A stretch of 64,000 nt of DNA. Origin: Euzebya pacifica. Lineage in GTDB: Bacteria; Actinomycetota; Nitriliruptoria; Euzebyales; Euzebyaceae. The stretch is taken from contig NZ_CP031165.1 in NCBI RefSeq assembly GCF_003344865.1, positions 2,857,910 through 2,921,909 of the forward strand, written 5' to 3'. This document shows positions 23,765 to 33,058 of the stretch, piece after piece. The notes under the pieces are model-generated. The model saw only the letters and a program-made list of their open reading frames with translations. It did no database searches and was not told where the DNA came from. The position numbers were made by a program, and so were the translations under genes. Numbering within the stretch: position 1 is the stretch's first letter; each line of letters opens with the position of its first letter.

Positions 23765-24747
23765 TCCCCTCCCGTCAGGTGCCGCTTCGGCCGGGCGATC
23801 TCGTTGCGGTCAGGTCCGCCGAGGACATCATGGCGACCCTTGATGCTGACGGACGGCTTGAAGGACTGCCGTTCATGCCGGAGATGCTCACCTACTGCGG
23901 TCAGACCATGCGCGTGCACAAGACGGCGAAGGTGACCTGCGACGGCCGGGCTGACCTTCGAGAGATGGATGACGCCGTATTCCTCTCCGGCGTCCGCTGT
24001 GACGGATCTGCTCACGGCGGATGCCAGGCACGATGTCTCATCCACTGGAAGGCCGCGTGGCTGGAACGTCTTGACCCCGACAGTGTCCGGGCACTACCAG
24101 GCAGCGGTGAGCAGCTGGCGCCGTCGCAGCGGGAGCGACTCCTGCCGCTGGTGGCCCCGACCAGACGCAACACCGATGGCGAGAGCCCGGCCCATCTGTG
24201 CCAGGCCACCGAGATCCTTGACGCGACGCGCCCGTTGCCATTCACCCGACTGGCGCAGTACCCGCATCACGTGCGCAACTGGGGGCTGCGCCGGTTGGTG
24301 AAGGTCATGCTCGTCGCGCTGCTCAACAAGTACCAGGTCCTCAGCCGCCGACTCCCACGACGGCTCCGGGTTAAGGGGGGCGCGACCTTCCCGGCGGTGC
24401 AGGGCTCCCTTCGAAAGACACCGCCTGCCCCGTTCGAGCTGCGACCCGGCGACCGCGTGCGGATCAAGAGCCGAGAGGAGATCGAGGCGACCCTGGACGC
24501 GAACAACGCCAACCGCGGCCTCATCTTCGATGTCGAGGAACTCCGCTTCTGTGGACAGGAGGCCACCGTGCTCCAACGCGTCGATCGCATCATCGACGAG
24601 CGCACCGGCAGGATGATCGACTTCAAGTCTGACGCCTACGTGCTGGACGGAATCGTCTGCCCCGGCGACTACCACCGCCTCTGCGCCAGAGGCATCTACT
24701 CCTACTGGCGAGCCGTGTGGCTGGAGAAGCTCCCGCCGGCGCCGTAG
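23761..24747 (+). CDS. Protein with a tandemly duplicated cysteine domain, unknown function
   Basis: 328 residues. Two copies of a ~95-residue domain: the first from LRPGDLVAVRSAEDIMATLD through YCGQTMRV to CLIHWKAAWLERL, the second from LRPGDRVRIKSREEIEATLD through FCGQEATV to YSYWRAVWLEKL. Each has a CGQ cysteine and further Cys/His toward its end (CDGSAHGGCQARC in copy 1, CPGDYHRLC in copy 2), a possible zinc or Fe-S site. A helical linker joins them. GTG 23761 is chosen because GGAGG (23749-23753) lies 7 bases before it, against GTG 23740. No known enzyme motif. Confidence 0.7.
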   Translation: MIPSRQVPLRPGDLVAVRSAEDIMATLDADGRLEGLPFMPEMLTYCGQTMRVHKTAKVTCDGRADLREMDDAVFLSGVRCDGSAHGGCQARCLIHWKAAWLERLDPDSVRALPGSGEQLAPSQRERLLPLVAPTRRNTDGESPAHLCQATEILDATRPLPFTRLAQYPHHVRNWGLRRLVKVMLVALLNKYQVLSRRLPRRLRVKGGATFPAVQGSLRKTPPAPFELRPGDRVRIKSREEIEATLDANNANRGLIFDVEELRFCGQEATVLQRVDRIIDERTGRMIDFKSDAYVLDGIVCPGDYHRLCARGIYSYWRAVWLEKLPPAP

Positions 24748-24750
24748 GGG

Positions 24751-24791
24751 GGGTCAAACGGGTGTCCGGCGACCGGGCACCCGCTTGACCC
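24751..24791. terminator. Strong hairpin between convergent genes
   Basis: GGGTCAA (24751-24757) pairs with TTGACCC (24785-24791), and inside it GGGTG pairs with CACCC, giving a long GC-rich stem. It sits directly after the stop of the tandem-domain protein and before the end of the convergent DUF305 gene. No U-tract, as usual in high-GC actinobacteria; probably bidirectional. Confidence 0.7.
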
Positions 24792-24827
24792 GGAGGTGTC
24801 GTTGCCAGGAATATCGCGCACCACGTA

Positions 24828-25427
24828 CTACTCGGCTGGGCACTGTCGGTCGGCGGGGCGGTCGAAGTCCGGCACGGGTCGTGTGTTGGCCTCCTCGCGA
24901 GTTGTCGCGGCGCCGTTCTCGGCAATGTCCTCGATCAGCCAGTCCATCTCCAGGATCTCACGGCGCTGGGCCTCGCTGATTGCCACGGCCAGATCGCACA
25001 CTCGAACGTCGTCATTGTTGAACCGCTCGGAGCGGGTGATGGCCAAGGAGTGGTGAGGGATCATCGCCTTCATGAACGCGCCGTCATCGACAGTGGCCTG
25101 GCTGCGGTCGAGGGTCACGCCGACGGCGAAGACAAGAAGACTGACCACGACGATGGCGATGTTGACTTTGGTACTGCGGTACATGTTGAGCATCCAGGCG
25201 AGCATGACCAAGCCCATTGTGCCGCCCATGGTGATTGCCATGAACACGCGGCTCTGGCTGAAGCGGACGTGGCTCAGCTCCCACGAGCCGACGAACATGA
25301 CCCAGTACATGACCACGATCGCGGTCAGGATCATGGCGCCGAAGCGCAGGTACATGCCCTTCTGCATGCCCGAGCCGCCGTGATCACCGTCGGTTGCGTG
25401 GTGCTGGTCGGCCTGGTCGGATGTCAT
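24828..25427 (-). CDS. Membrane DUF305-domain protein
   Basis: 199 residues. His-rich cytoplasmic start (HHATDGDHGG), then about four hydrophobic helices (LRFGAMILTAIVVMYWVMFV, RVFMAITMGGTMGLVMLAWM, VNIAIVVVSLLVFAVGV), and an extracytoplasmic DUF305 helix region with FMKAMIPHHSLAITRSERF and a second EAQRREILEMDWLI helix. DUF305 proteins are four-helix, ferritin-like in shape, and usually associated with copper or other metal resistance. Start ATG 25427 has AGGAG. First of a minus-strand group of copper genes read from the cupredoxin side. Confidence 0.82.
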   Translation of the reverse strand: MTSDQADQHHATDGDHGGSGMQKGMYLRFGAMILTAIVVMYWVMFVGSWELSHVRFSQSRVFMAITMGGTMGLVMLAWMLNMYRSTKVNIAIVVVSLLVFAVGVTLDRSQATVDDGAFMKAMIPHHSLAITRSERFNNDDVRVCDLAVAISEAQRREILEMDWLIEDIAENGAATTREEANTRPVPDFDRPADRQCPAE

Positions 25428-25622
25428 CAGTTCAGCTCCTGTGCAGTCGGGTTCGGGAACGGTGCAAGTCAATCGCGGGCGAGCGACACCAGATGTCCGT
25501 GCCGCGGGCCATACCCGGACGAGTTGTCGGAATAACCCCTTCTGCCGATGCCGTGGTCCGACGCGTCTCGCCGGTGAGCACGGGTACGGTCGTCTTCCTG
25601 CACGACCGGCACCCTGCTCGCC

Positions 25623-26066
25623 TCAGGTCGGCTGGACGGTGATCACCATCCCGGAGGCGTAGTGGCCAGGTTGGTGGCAGCCGATGAGGGTGCCGTCCGG
25701 GCCGCCGGTCACGAACAGTTCGGCCGCCTCGCCGGGCTGGACGGTCACGCCGTCGGCGTCGGAGTCGTCTGTCCCGTGGTCCATGTCGGCCATCTCGGCC
25801 ATTTCCTCCTCGTGGGCGTCCTGGGCGGCCTCGTCCCCGACGAACGCGTCGTGGGCGATGGTCCCCTCGTTGGTGAACTGCACGCGGACGGTCTCGCCGT
25901 CGGCCACGGTGATGTTGGTCGGTTCGAAGGCGATGTCGCGCATCGTCACCTCGATGGTTCGGGTTGCTGCGGTGTCGGCGTCGCTGGGGGGCGAGGAGTT
26001 GCATGCGGTGGCGAGGAGGCCGAGGACGGCGAGGGCCATCCAGAGGACGCGGTGGGTGGTGGGCAT
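25623..26066 (-). CDS. Cupredoxin-like lipoprotein
   Basis: 147 residues. Signal peptide with lipobox ending in LLATAC, then a cupredoxin fold: first His in GTIAHDAFVGD, and Cys, His and Met in IGCHQPGHYASGM, the four type 1 copper ligands. An inserted acidic Met/His stretch (EEEMAEMADMDHGTDD) could bind extra Cu. It would hold copper on the outer face of the membrane. ATG 26066 is preferred over ATG 26075 because GGAG is correctly spaced only for the former. Confidence 0.84.
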   Translation of the reverse strand: MPTTHRVLWMALAVLGLLATACNSSPPSDADTAATRTIEVTMRDIAFEPTNITVADGETVRVQFTNEGTIAHDAFVGDEAAQDAHEEEMAEMADMDHGTDDSDADGVTVQPGEAAELFVTGGPDGTLIGCHQPGHYASGMVITVQPT

Positions 26067-26203
26067 GGTGATCATTCTCCGTCGAAGGTGCGAAGTCGGA
26101 GCGAGTCGACCGCGACGAACGGGCTCGAGAACCCATCGCTGCTCCGTGATGAGCGGGTCGAGGTACCCGAGCCCGCGAAGGGGGTCGTCAGTGCGGGGGC
26201 CAG

Positions 26204-26743
26204 TCAGGGCGAAGGCTCGAGCCCGGCCACCAGGTTGAATGATCCGGTGAGCACGTTCAGCGCGACCAGGGCGACGATGTCGAGGATGTCGCGGTCGGAC
26301 AGCCCCAGCGCGCGGAGCCGGGCGACGTCGTCGTCTGTGGTCGAGCCCGGGTCGACGTGGACCTGCCAGCCGAAGGCGACGATCTCGGCGAGCCGGGGGT
26401 CTGCGGAGGTTCCCTGCTTCGCCATCGCGATCTCGGCCTCGTTGATTCCAAGGCGGCGCGCGGCGTCGGTATGGGCGGCGAGGCACAGCGCGCAACCGAG
26501 GTTGGACTGCACCGCCAGCGAGATCCGCTCGGTGAGCGTTCGAGTCAGGCGGCTGCGGCCCATCGCACGGGAGAGCTCGAGGTAGCCGATCAGGGTCGAG
26601 GGGGATCCCGCCATGGTGGACACCATCGGCCCGACGGGGCCGCTGCGGGACTCCAGCTGGGCGAGGCGCTCCGCCACGCCTCCGCTGGTGCTGGCGGAGG
26701 TGTGGCGGGGGAAGCGGTCGGAGGTGGTGGTGACGGTGGACAT
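26204..26743 (-). CDS. AhpD/carboxymuconolactone decarboxylase-like peroxidase
   Basis: 179 residues, all helical. The AhpD-type active site is GCALCLAAHTDAARRLG: two cysteines in CxxC and the downstream His, preceded by the helix with ERISLAVQSN. Such proteins reduce peroxides through their CxxC pair or act as decarboxylases; with an intact CxxC, peroxidase is more likely. Good AAGGAG before ATG 26743. In the copper gene group it could counter copper-driven oxidative stress. Confidence 0.83.
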   Translation of the reverse strand: MSTVTTTSDRFPRHTSASTSGGVAERLAQLESRSGPVGPMVSTMAGSPSTLIGYLELSRAMGRSRLTRTLTERISLAVQSNLGCALCLAAHTDAARRLGINEAEIAMAKQGTSADPRLAEIVAFGWQVHVDPGSTTDDDVARLRALGLSDRDILDIVALVALNVLTGSFNLVAGLEPSP

Positions 26744-26804
26744 GTGGATGCTCCTTCAGGCGGGGGGCCGGGGGACGGCGTCATCGGGATGTGGGTCCGA
26801 GGGG

Positions 26805-27152
26805 TCAAGGGCTCCAGCCCAGCACGGCTGCCCCGAGGGTCAGGGACGCGTACCAGACGAGCAGCGCCTGGAGGACCACGAGTGGGACCAGACGGGGGTG
26901 GCGATGGCTGATCCGGGCGGCCAGCAGCGCGTGGGCGACCCACAGCGCCTGGACCACCAGGACGGCCCAGCCGGGGGCGATCAACCCGGATGCGGAGAAG
27001 GGGAAGAACCAGGTAACGATCAGGGCGGTCCAGCCGATGCCGGCGAGCGCCCGGTCGAGGAGGACGGCACCCCGTGACCGCGGCGCGTGGCCACCGAACC
27101 AGAGCGGTGGCCACGGGCGTGGGGTGGGGGCGACGGGCGGGGCGTGGGTCAC
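26805..27152 (-). CDS. Small membrane protein after the copper ATPase
   Basis: 115 residues with a Pro-rich cytoplasmic start and three helices ([60 protein letters not shown]). GTG 27152 overlaps the ATPase stop (GTGA), so it is translationally coupled to it. No cysteine, and no recognised family; by position it may assist the copper ATPase or be a general membrane protein. Confidence 0.6.
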   Translation of the reverse strand: MTHAPPVAPTPRPWPPLWFGGHAPRSRGAVLLDRALAGIGWTALIVTWFFPFSASGLIAPGWAVLVVQALWVAHALLAARISHRHPRLVPLVVLQALLVWYASLTLGAAVLGWSP

Positions 27153-29278
27153 CGCCGCCCTCCTGGGGCCAGGTCGAGGCGGCGCAGCAGCTGGGCGTTG
27201 GCGGCCACGACGATGGTGGACAAGCTCATCAGCGTCGCCCCGACCGCCATCGGCAGGACGAACCCGGCGAAGGCGAGGACGCCAGCGGCGAGCGGGATGG
27301 CGAGCAGGTTGTACCCGGCGGCCCACCACAGGTTCTGGATCATCTTGCGGTAGCTGGCCGCGGACAGGCGGCGCACGCCGAGAACGCCGCGGGGGTCGTC
27401 GGATGCCAGTACGACGCCGGCGGACTCGATGGCGACGTCGGTGCCGGCGCCGATGGCGATGCCGACGTCGGCGCGTGCCAGGGCAGGTGCGTCGTTGACG
27501 CCGTCGCCGACCATGGCCACCACGTGGCCGCGGGCTTGAAGCGCCGCGACTGCGGCGTCCTTGTCGGCTGGCAGCACCTCGGCGAAGACCTCGGTGAGGC
27601 CCAGCTCGTCGGCGACCGCCTCTGCCACCTGGCGGGCATCGCCGGTGATCATGCCGACGGTGATCCCCAGGCGCCGCAGCTCGGCGACCGCCTCCCGGCT
27701 CTCCGGTCGGATCTCGTCCTCCAGGGCGAGGCTGCCGAGGATGACGCCGTCGCGGATGACGTGCAGCACGGCGGAGCCTCGTCGCTCCCATCGGCTGATC
27801 TGACCGACGAGCGCCTCGGAGATTGCGACGTCCATCTCCCGGAGCAGCGCCGGACCGCCGACGGCGACGGTGGTCCCGTCGACCTCGGCACGGACACCGC
27901 GGCCGGCGAGCGGCCTGAAGCCGGTTGCCGTAGGTGCACGAAGGCCTCTTGTGGCCGCCGCAGCGACGATGGCGCGGGCGAGGGGGTGCTCGCTGTCGGC
28001 TTCGACCGCGGCGGCCAGGGCCAGGATCTCCTCGTCGTCACCGCTGACGGATGCGACGTCCACAACGGTGTGCGCGCCTCGGGTCAGCGTGCCGGTCTTG
28101 TCGAACAGCACCGCGTCGACGGTGCGCATCTGCTCCAGCGCCAGCCGGTCCTTGACCAGGATGCCGCTGCGGGCGGACTTGGCGGTCGAGATCGACGTCA
28201 CCAGCGGAATGGCCAGGCCCAGCGCGTGCGGGCAGGCGATGATGAGGACCGTGACGGCCCGTGTGAGCGCGTTGGCTGGCTGGCCGAGCAGGGTCCAGAC
28301 CAGCATGGTGAGGGCACCGCTGGCCAACGCGACGTAGAAGAGCAGCGCGGCGGCCCGGTCGGCAAGGACCTGGGTCCTGGAGCGGGATAGCTCCGCCTCC
28401 GCGACCAGGCGTTGAATGCCGGCGAGGGCCGTGTCGGCGCCGACCGCGTCGACCCGCAGACGAAGCGCGCCATCCGTGGCGACGCTGCCGGCCACGACGC
28501 GGTCGCCCTCGGCACGCGCGACGGGGTTGGACTCACCGGTCAGCATTGACTCGTCGACATCGGCGGTGCCGGAGACGATGGTGCCGTCCACTGGGATCCG
28601 ACCGCCGGGGCGGACCAGGACGACGTCAGCCATCCGCAGATCGGCGACCGCGACGCGGATGGTGCTGCCGTCCGCCGACACGCGTTCGGCGTCGTCGGGG
28701 AGGAGCTCGGCAAGGGCGGCGAGCGCGCCGCGGGCCTGGCCGATGGCGCGCATCTCCAGCCAGTGGCCAAGGAGCATGATGACGATGAGGAGGGACAGCT
28801 CCCACCAGACCTCGACAGAGAACCATCCGAGGCTGGCGGCCATGCTCGAGCCGAACGCGACGGTGATCGCCATCGAGATCAGCAGCATCATCCCCGGCGT
28901 GCGCTCGCGTGCCTCGGCGATCCCGCCGGTCAGGAACGGCCAGCCGCCGTAGAGGAACACCAGCGTGCCGAGCACGGGGGAGATCAGCGCGTCACCGGTG
29001 AAGTGCGGGAAGGAGTAACCGAACCACATCTGGAGGTTGTGGCTCATCGCGACGACCGGGATCGCCAGCAGCAGTGAGAACCAGAAGCGGTCGCGGAACA
29101 GGGCGGCGTGGTCACCGTGCCCGGCGTGTCCGGCGTGTCCGGCGTGCGCGTCGTGATCAGGGGTGTGGGTGACGGTCAGGTCGGCGGGGGCGGCCCCGTG
29201 GTGGGCAGGGCCGTGGTGGGCAGGATCGTGGTGGGCAGGGCCGTGGTGGACAGGATCTGGTGTTGTGGTGGTGCGCAT
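27149..29278 (-). CDS. copB: CopB-type P1B ATPase with His-rich N-terminus
   Basis: 709 residues. The metal-site motif is CPH ([13 protein letters not shown]), which defines the CopB/P1B-3 class linked to Cu(I)/Cu(II) export. Other motifs: [37 protein letters not shown]. The first ~70 residues are His-rich ([32 protein letters not shown]) and probably bind Cu before delivery. Full-length, unlike the CopA pseudogene in the same island. Start ATG 29278; upstream, the divergent Cys-less HMA gene is 116 bp away and the gap would hold both promoters. Confidence 0.92.
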   Translation of the reverse strand: MRTTTTPDPVHHGPAHHDPAHHGPAHHGAAPADLTVTHTPDHDAHAGHAGHAGHGDHAALFRDRFWFSLLLAIPVVAMSHNLQMWFGYSFPHFTGDALISPVLGTLVFLYGGWPFLTGGIAEARERTPGMMLLISMAITVAFGSSMAASLGWFSVEVWWELSLLIVIMLLGHWLEMRAIGQARGALAALAELLPDDAERVSADGSTIRVAVADLRMADVVLVRPGGRIPVDGTIVSGTADVDESMLTGESNPVARAEGDRVVAGSVATDGALRLRVDAVGADTALAGIQRLVAEAELSRSRTQVLADRAAALLFYVALASGALTMLVWTLLGQPANALTRAVTVLIIACPHALGLAIPLVTSISTAKSARSGILVKDRLALEQMRTVDAVLFDKTGTLTRGAHTVVDVASVSGDDEEILALAAAVEADSEHPLARAIVAAAATRGLRAPTATGFRPLAGRGVRAEVDGTTVAVGGPALLREMDVAISEALVGQISRWERRGSAVLHVIRDGVILGSLALEDEIRPESREAVAELRRLGITVGMITGDARQVAEAVADELGLTEVFAEVLPADKDAAVAALQARGHVVAMVGDGVNDAPALARADVGIAIGAGTDVAIESAGVVLASDDPRGVLGVRRLSAASYRKMIQNLWWAAGYNLLAIPLAAGVLAFAGFVLPMAVGATLMSLSTIVVAANAQLLRRLDLAPGGRR
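29205..29255. repeat. Short direct repeats encoding His pairs in CopB
   Basis: A 15-base unit near GTGGTGGGCAGGGCC (minus-strand product: [10 protein letters not shown]) is repeated about four times with single changes, giving the HHxPA repeats of CopB. Such repeats expand and contract by slippage, so the number of His pairs probably varies among strains. Confidence 0.7.
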
Positions 29279-29394
29279 GACGGCAGCATGCGGTGCCTCG
29301 CCGTCCATCGACTGTCCAGCCGCTGTCCACGCCGCCGGGCTGCGGTGCCGGAGCCGACAGGCCCCGGACATTCCCACGCGGCAACGTCGGTGTC

Positions 29395-29595
29395 ATGGAC
29401 GAGCTCGAGCTGATCGTCGTGGGTGTCGACGACCGCGAATCCCTCCGGCGGGTCAGTGCATGCATCCGCGACGTCGAGGGCGTCGTCACGCTGCTGGTCG
29501 ACGTCCGCACGGGCCGGGTCCGCATGGGTGGCACCGCCTCCCGCGACGCGGTCTGCCGGGCGATCGTCGAGGCAGGCTTCCGCATCGAGCCGTGA
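29395..29595 (+). CDS. HMA-like domain protein lacking the CxxC metal site
   Basis: 66 residues shaped like a CopZ-type chaperone: ELIVVGV strand, helix SLRRVSACIRDVEGV, VVTLLVDVRTGRVRMGG hairpin, helix DAVCRAIVEAGFRIEP. The loop that should read GMxCxxC is VGVDDRES, with no cysteines; two remaining Cys lie in the helices. It therefore cannot bind Cu(I) in the usual way. Transcribed divergently from copB and convergent with the SARP regulator. It may be a decoy, a structural partner or a degenerate chaperone. Confidence 0.65.
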   Translation: MDELELIVVGVDDRESLRRVSACIRDVEGVVTLLVDVRTGRVRMGGTASRDAVCRAIVEAGFRIEP

Positions 29596-29597
29596 CC

Positions 29598-32500
29598 TCA
29601 GGCGCAGTCCGCGCACTCCTCGACGTCGCGCTGCTGCACGGCCGGGGCCGGCAGCCGGTGCAGGCGGCGCAGCGACGAGGCCCGAGCCAGCATGGCGCTG
29701 CAGCGCACACCCTCGCCGTCGCGCGCCGCAACCCGCGCGAGCTGCTCGCAGGACGCAGCCGTGACGCCCACGTCGGCGTGCCGCTCCCCGGCGTCGAGCG
29801 CCGCCAGCAAGACCGCGGTCACCTCGCCCGGGTCCACGGCGTCGTCGTCCAGCAGCGCTGCGCCGAGCCCAACCCTCGCTGCGGCCGCGGTGATCTCGAC
29901 GCCCCCGGCGTCCAGGTGCGCGATCGCCTCGAGGTAGCGGGCCTTCGCGGCTGGACGGTCGCCTCGCAGCCGGGCTGCCGTGCCGCGGCCGAGTGCGATC
30001 AGCCCTTCGGAGGTCGCATCCGGGACCTGCACGGCGACCTGCTCGGCCTCTGACAGCTTGCGCTCCGCCGTGACGGGGTCCCCACGGTGCAATGCTGACT
30101 CGCCGAGCTCCACGAGCGCCCGCAGGAGGTTGTTCGGCAGGCCGCACTCGGTGGCGACCGACACGACCTCCGACAGGAACCGCTCGGCCTCGTCGGTCCG
30201 GCCCGCAAGACGCATCGCCATGCCCAGGTGCAGCCGCACCGCCGAGCGTCCCCAGGCGTCGCCCAGCCGATCGAAGGCCGCGGCGGCGCGCTCTCCCAGC
30301 CCGATCGCCGCATCCGGGTCTCCCGCGTGCATCCGCAGCTCCATCTCGACGAAGTCGGCCAACGCCGATCCCCAGGCGTCGCCCACGGCGGCCAGCCGAG
30401 CTCGCGCAGCCGCGGCCTCGGCCACGGACGGCAGCGGGTCGGCGGCGGCGACGCCTTCGACGGCTGCGAGCAACGCCGAGACGGCCGCGGGACCCTCTAG
30501 GCCGAGGTCCTCGAGGAGCGCGCGGCTCTCTCGCGCGGCCGCCGCGGCGTTCGCGTGGGGGTGCACGATGCAGCCGGCGGGGCGCAGCACCAAGGACAGC
30601 GACTGCAGCGCCCGCGCGCGTGCCTCCGACGGGCGCGGCGGCGCGGCGGCGAGCATGGTGGCCAGCCGCCCTCGTCCGTCGGCTTGTCGGCCGACGTACC
30701 AGTACCAGCCGAGCGAGGCGGTCAGCCGCAGCCCGAGGTCGGCCTCGTGCTCGGTGTGCGCCTCGGCCCAGTCCAGAGCTGCCCGCAGGTTCGCCTCCTC
30801 CGCGCCCACCAGCAGCAGCCAGCGCCGCTGGTCGGGGCCGCGGAGTCCTTGTTCGGCGTCCTCGGCGAACCGGGTGAAGAAGTCCGCGAGGCGTCGGCCG
30901 GTGCGCTCGGCGTCGTCGGGGTCGGCGCGGAGCTGCTCGGCGGCGTACAGCCGGACGGTCTGCAGCAGGCCGAACCGGCCGTCGTCGGTGAGGGTGACCA
31001 TCGACTGCGCGACGAGCCGGTCGAGCAGGTCGAGGACGACGACCCCGCGTTCGGCACACACGTCTTCGGCCGCCTCCACCGTCCAGCCACCGGCGAAGAC
31101 GGACAGCCGGCGCACCAGGCGTTTCGCCTCCTCCGACAGCAGGTCGTAGCTCCAGTCGATGACCGCCCGGAGCGTCTGGTGACGTGCCTCCGCGGTCCGG
31201 GGTCCCGCGGTGAGGACGCCGAAGCTGTCGTCCAGACGTGCCAGCAGCTTCTCGGGGACCAGGACGCCGACGCGCGCCGCGGCGAGCTCGATGGCCAGGG
31301 GCATGCCGTCAAGACGCTCGCAGATCTGCGCCACCACGGGGTCGTCCTCGGAGATGCCAAGCCCGGGTCGCACCGCGTGGGCGCGGGCGACGAACAGCCT
31401 GGAGCCGTCGGCCGGGGGCAGTGGCGGCAGCGGCACCTGCACCTCCCCGTGCACGCCGAGCGCCTCACGGCTGGTGGCGAGGACGCGGACGCCGTCGCCG
31501 GCGCCAAGCAGGTCCTCGACCACGTGCGCACACGCGTCGATGAGATGCTCGCAGTTGTCCAGCAGCAGCAGGACCCGGCGCTCGTGCACCCAACGGCGGA
31601 CATGGGTAGACGGATCGGCGTCGGGCCCGACGTCGAGGCCGATAGCCCGCGCGATCGCGGCCGGGATCGCCGCGCCGTCGTCCAGCTCAGCGAGGCGCAC
31701 CAGCCAGCAGCCGTCACGGTGGGCGCTGGTCAGTTCGCGCGCGAGCGCCAGCGCGACGGTGGTCTTGCCCGCACCTCCCGGACCGGTGACCGTGACGACG
31801 CGGTGTACCGCGAGCGCCTCGCGCATCTGAACCAACTCGGCCTGGCGTCCGATCAGCGGGTGCAGGGCGGCTCCGATGTTGCCGCTGGTCGCCTGCGCGG
31901 CTGCCGGCGGCGCGAGCGCGGGGTCGTCGGCCAGGATCTGGCCCTGCAGCTGCCGGAGCGCGGCCGACGGCGGGAGACCGAAGCCCTCGTCGAGCACGCG
32001 GTAGCCGTCCTGGTAGATCTCCAGCGCCTCGGCGGTGCGGCCGCTGCGGTGCAGCGCCAGCATCAGCTGGCCGCGGAGCCGCTCCCGCAATGGATGCGCG
32101 GCAAGCAACGCCCGAGCCTCGCCGATGACCTGCTGGTGGCCACCTGCGGCCAGGCGCTGCTCCAGCAGCTCCTCCAGCGCGTGCGCGTGCAACTCCAGCA
32201 GCCTGGTGCTCTCGGTCCGGGCCCAGTCCAGCTCGATCATCTCCAGGAACGGGTCGCCACGCCACAGCGCCAGCGCCTCGGTGAACCGCCTGGCCGCCAG
32301 GAGCCGCTCGAACGCCACGAGGTCGACCTCGACCCCGTCGGCGAGGCGGTAGCCGGGCGGCTCGTGGATCACGGCCCCCGGAAGCGCCCGGCGCAGCTTG
32401 GCGACGCGCACCTGCAGCGCGTTGACCGGGTCGGCAGGCAGGCTCGCCCCCCACAACCCGTCGATCAAGCGGTCGGCGCTGACCGCACGTCCTCCGGCCG

Positions 32501-32603
32501 TCGCCAGCATCGCCAGCAGACTCCGCTCCGCCAGAGGCAGGGGGATCGGCGGGGAGTCGGGGTCGAACCGCACCACGAACCGGCCGAGCACATCGATCTG
32601 CAC
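29598..32603 (-). CDS. AfsR/SARP-type regulator with NB-ARC ATPase and TPR-like tail
   Basis: 1001 residues. Order: winged DNA-binding domain (1-90), bacterial transcriptional activation domain (95-235), NB-ARC-type ATPase with Walker A TGPGGAGKTTVALALA (near 275) and LLLLDNCEHLI, the GMPLAIELAAA motif, then helical repeats, ending in a Cys pair (ECADCA). Such proteins switch on pathway genes after nucleotide exchange. GTG 32603 is better spaced from AGGAGG than GTG 32606. It stands among copper genes; direct targets are unknown. Its stop is 2 bp from the end of the convergent HMA-like gene. Confidence 0.88.
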   Translation of the reverse strand: MQIDVLGRFVVRFDPDSPPIPLPLAERSLLAMLATAGGRAVSADRLIDGLWGASLPADPVNALQVRVAKLRRALPGAVIHEPPGYRLADGVEVDLVAFERLLAARRFTEALALWRGDPFLEMIELDWARTESTRLLELHAHALEELLEQRLAAGGHQQVIGEARALLAAHPLRERLRGQLMLALHRSGRTAEALEIYQDGYRVLDEGFGLPPSAALRQLQGQILADDPALAPPAAAQATSGNIGAALHPLIGRQAELVQMREALAVHRVVTVTGPGGAGKTTVALALARELTSAHRDGCWLVRLAELDDGAAIPAAIARAIGLDVGPDADPSTHVRRWVHERRVLLLLDNCEHLIDACAHVVEDLLGAGDGVRVLATSREALGVHGEVQVPLPPLPPADGSRLFVARAHAVRPGLGISEDDPVVAQICERLDGMPLAIELAAARVGVLVPEKLLARLDDSFGVLTAGPRTAEARHQTLRAVIDWSYDLLSEEAKRLVRRLSVFAGGWTVEAAEDVCAERGVVVLDLLDRLVAQSMVTLTDDGRFGLLQTVRLYAAEQLRADPDDAERTGRRLADFFTRFAEDAEQGLRGPDQRRWLLLVGAEEANLRAALDWAEAHTEHEADLGLRLTASLGWYWYVGRQADGRGRLATMLAAAPPRPSEARARALQSLSLVLRPAGCIVHPHANAAAAARESRALLEDLGLEGPAAVSALLAAVEGVAAADPLPSVAEAAAARARLAAVGDAWGSALADFVEMELRMHAGDPDAAIGLGERAAAAFDRLGDAWGRSAVRLHLGMAMRLAGRTDEAERFLSEVVSVATECGLPNNLLRALVELGESALHRGDPVTAERKLSEAEQVAVQVPDATSEGLIALGRGTAARLRGDRPAAKARYLEAIAHLDAGGVEITAAAARVGLGAALLDDDAVDPGEVTAVLLAALDAGERHADVGVTAASCEQLARVAARDGEGVRCSAMLARASSLRRLHRLPAPAVQQRDVEECADCA

Positions 32604-32699
32604 CACGCCCTCCTCGCATGGACGGTCTCCACGGCCAGCCCTGGAGAGGAAAGACTAATCGCTGATCTCCGCCCTGCCCCGGTGCTTCGGAGCATTCCC

Positions 32700-33050
32700 T
32701 CACCTGACTCGCAGTCTTGCCTCCATGCCTGCTTCCCGGTGGCCTTCAAGCGCGCAGTAGACGTCGTATTCCCCGGCGGGGAGTGCGGGGAGCCGATAGG
32801 GCACCGATGCGTCCTCGAACACGGCAAGATGTACAAGGATGTCGTCGGGCAGGCCATCGACGGTGAAGTCGTGTGGAACGGTCCCTGTGTTGGTGAGGGT
32901 GAGCTCGAACCCTTCGGTGTCGGCGGGAAGGTTGATCGTGGTCGGCCGGTAGGCGAAGTCGTCCATGACCAGCTCGTTCGTGGTCACCGGTGCCTGGCAG
33001 CCGGCGCCAGCCACGGCGACGATGGCAAGGAGCACCCGAAGCGTGCGCAC
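32700..33050 (-). CDS. Small cupredoxin lipoprotein
   Basis: 116 residues. Lipoprotein signal LLAIVAVAGAGC, then a compact cupredoxin: DDFAYRPTTINLPA first strands, His in GTVPHDF, and Cys, His and Met in YCALEGHREAGM. Type 1 copper ligands are all present. GTG 33050 starts 8 bases after the cytochrome c gene stop, so both may be cotranscribed and act as an electron donor-acceptor pair outside the membrane. Confidence 0.83.
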   Translation of the reverse strand: MRTLRVLLAIVAVAGAGCQAPVTTNELVMDDFAYRPTTINLPADTEGFELTLTNTGTVPHDFTVDGLPDDILVHLAVFEDASVPYRLPALPAGEYDVYCALEGHREAGMEARLRVR

Positions 33051-33058
33051 GGGCTGGA

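Noticed and set aside
29205-29255. Regular repeats near copB resembling a small repeat array
   Set aside because: Not CRISPR: units are contiguous, in frame, and encode the His-rich CopB N-terminus.
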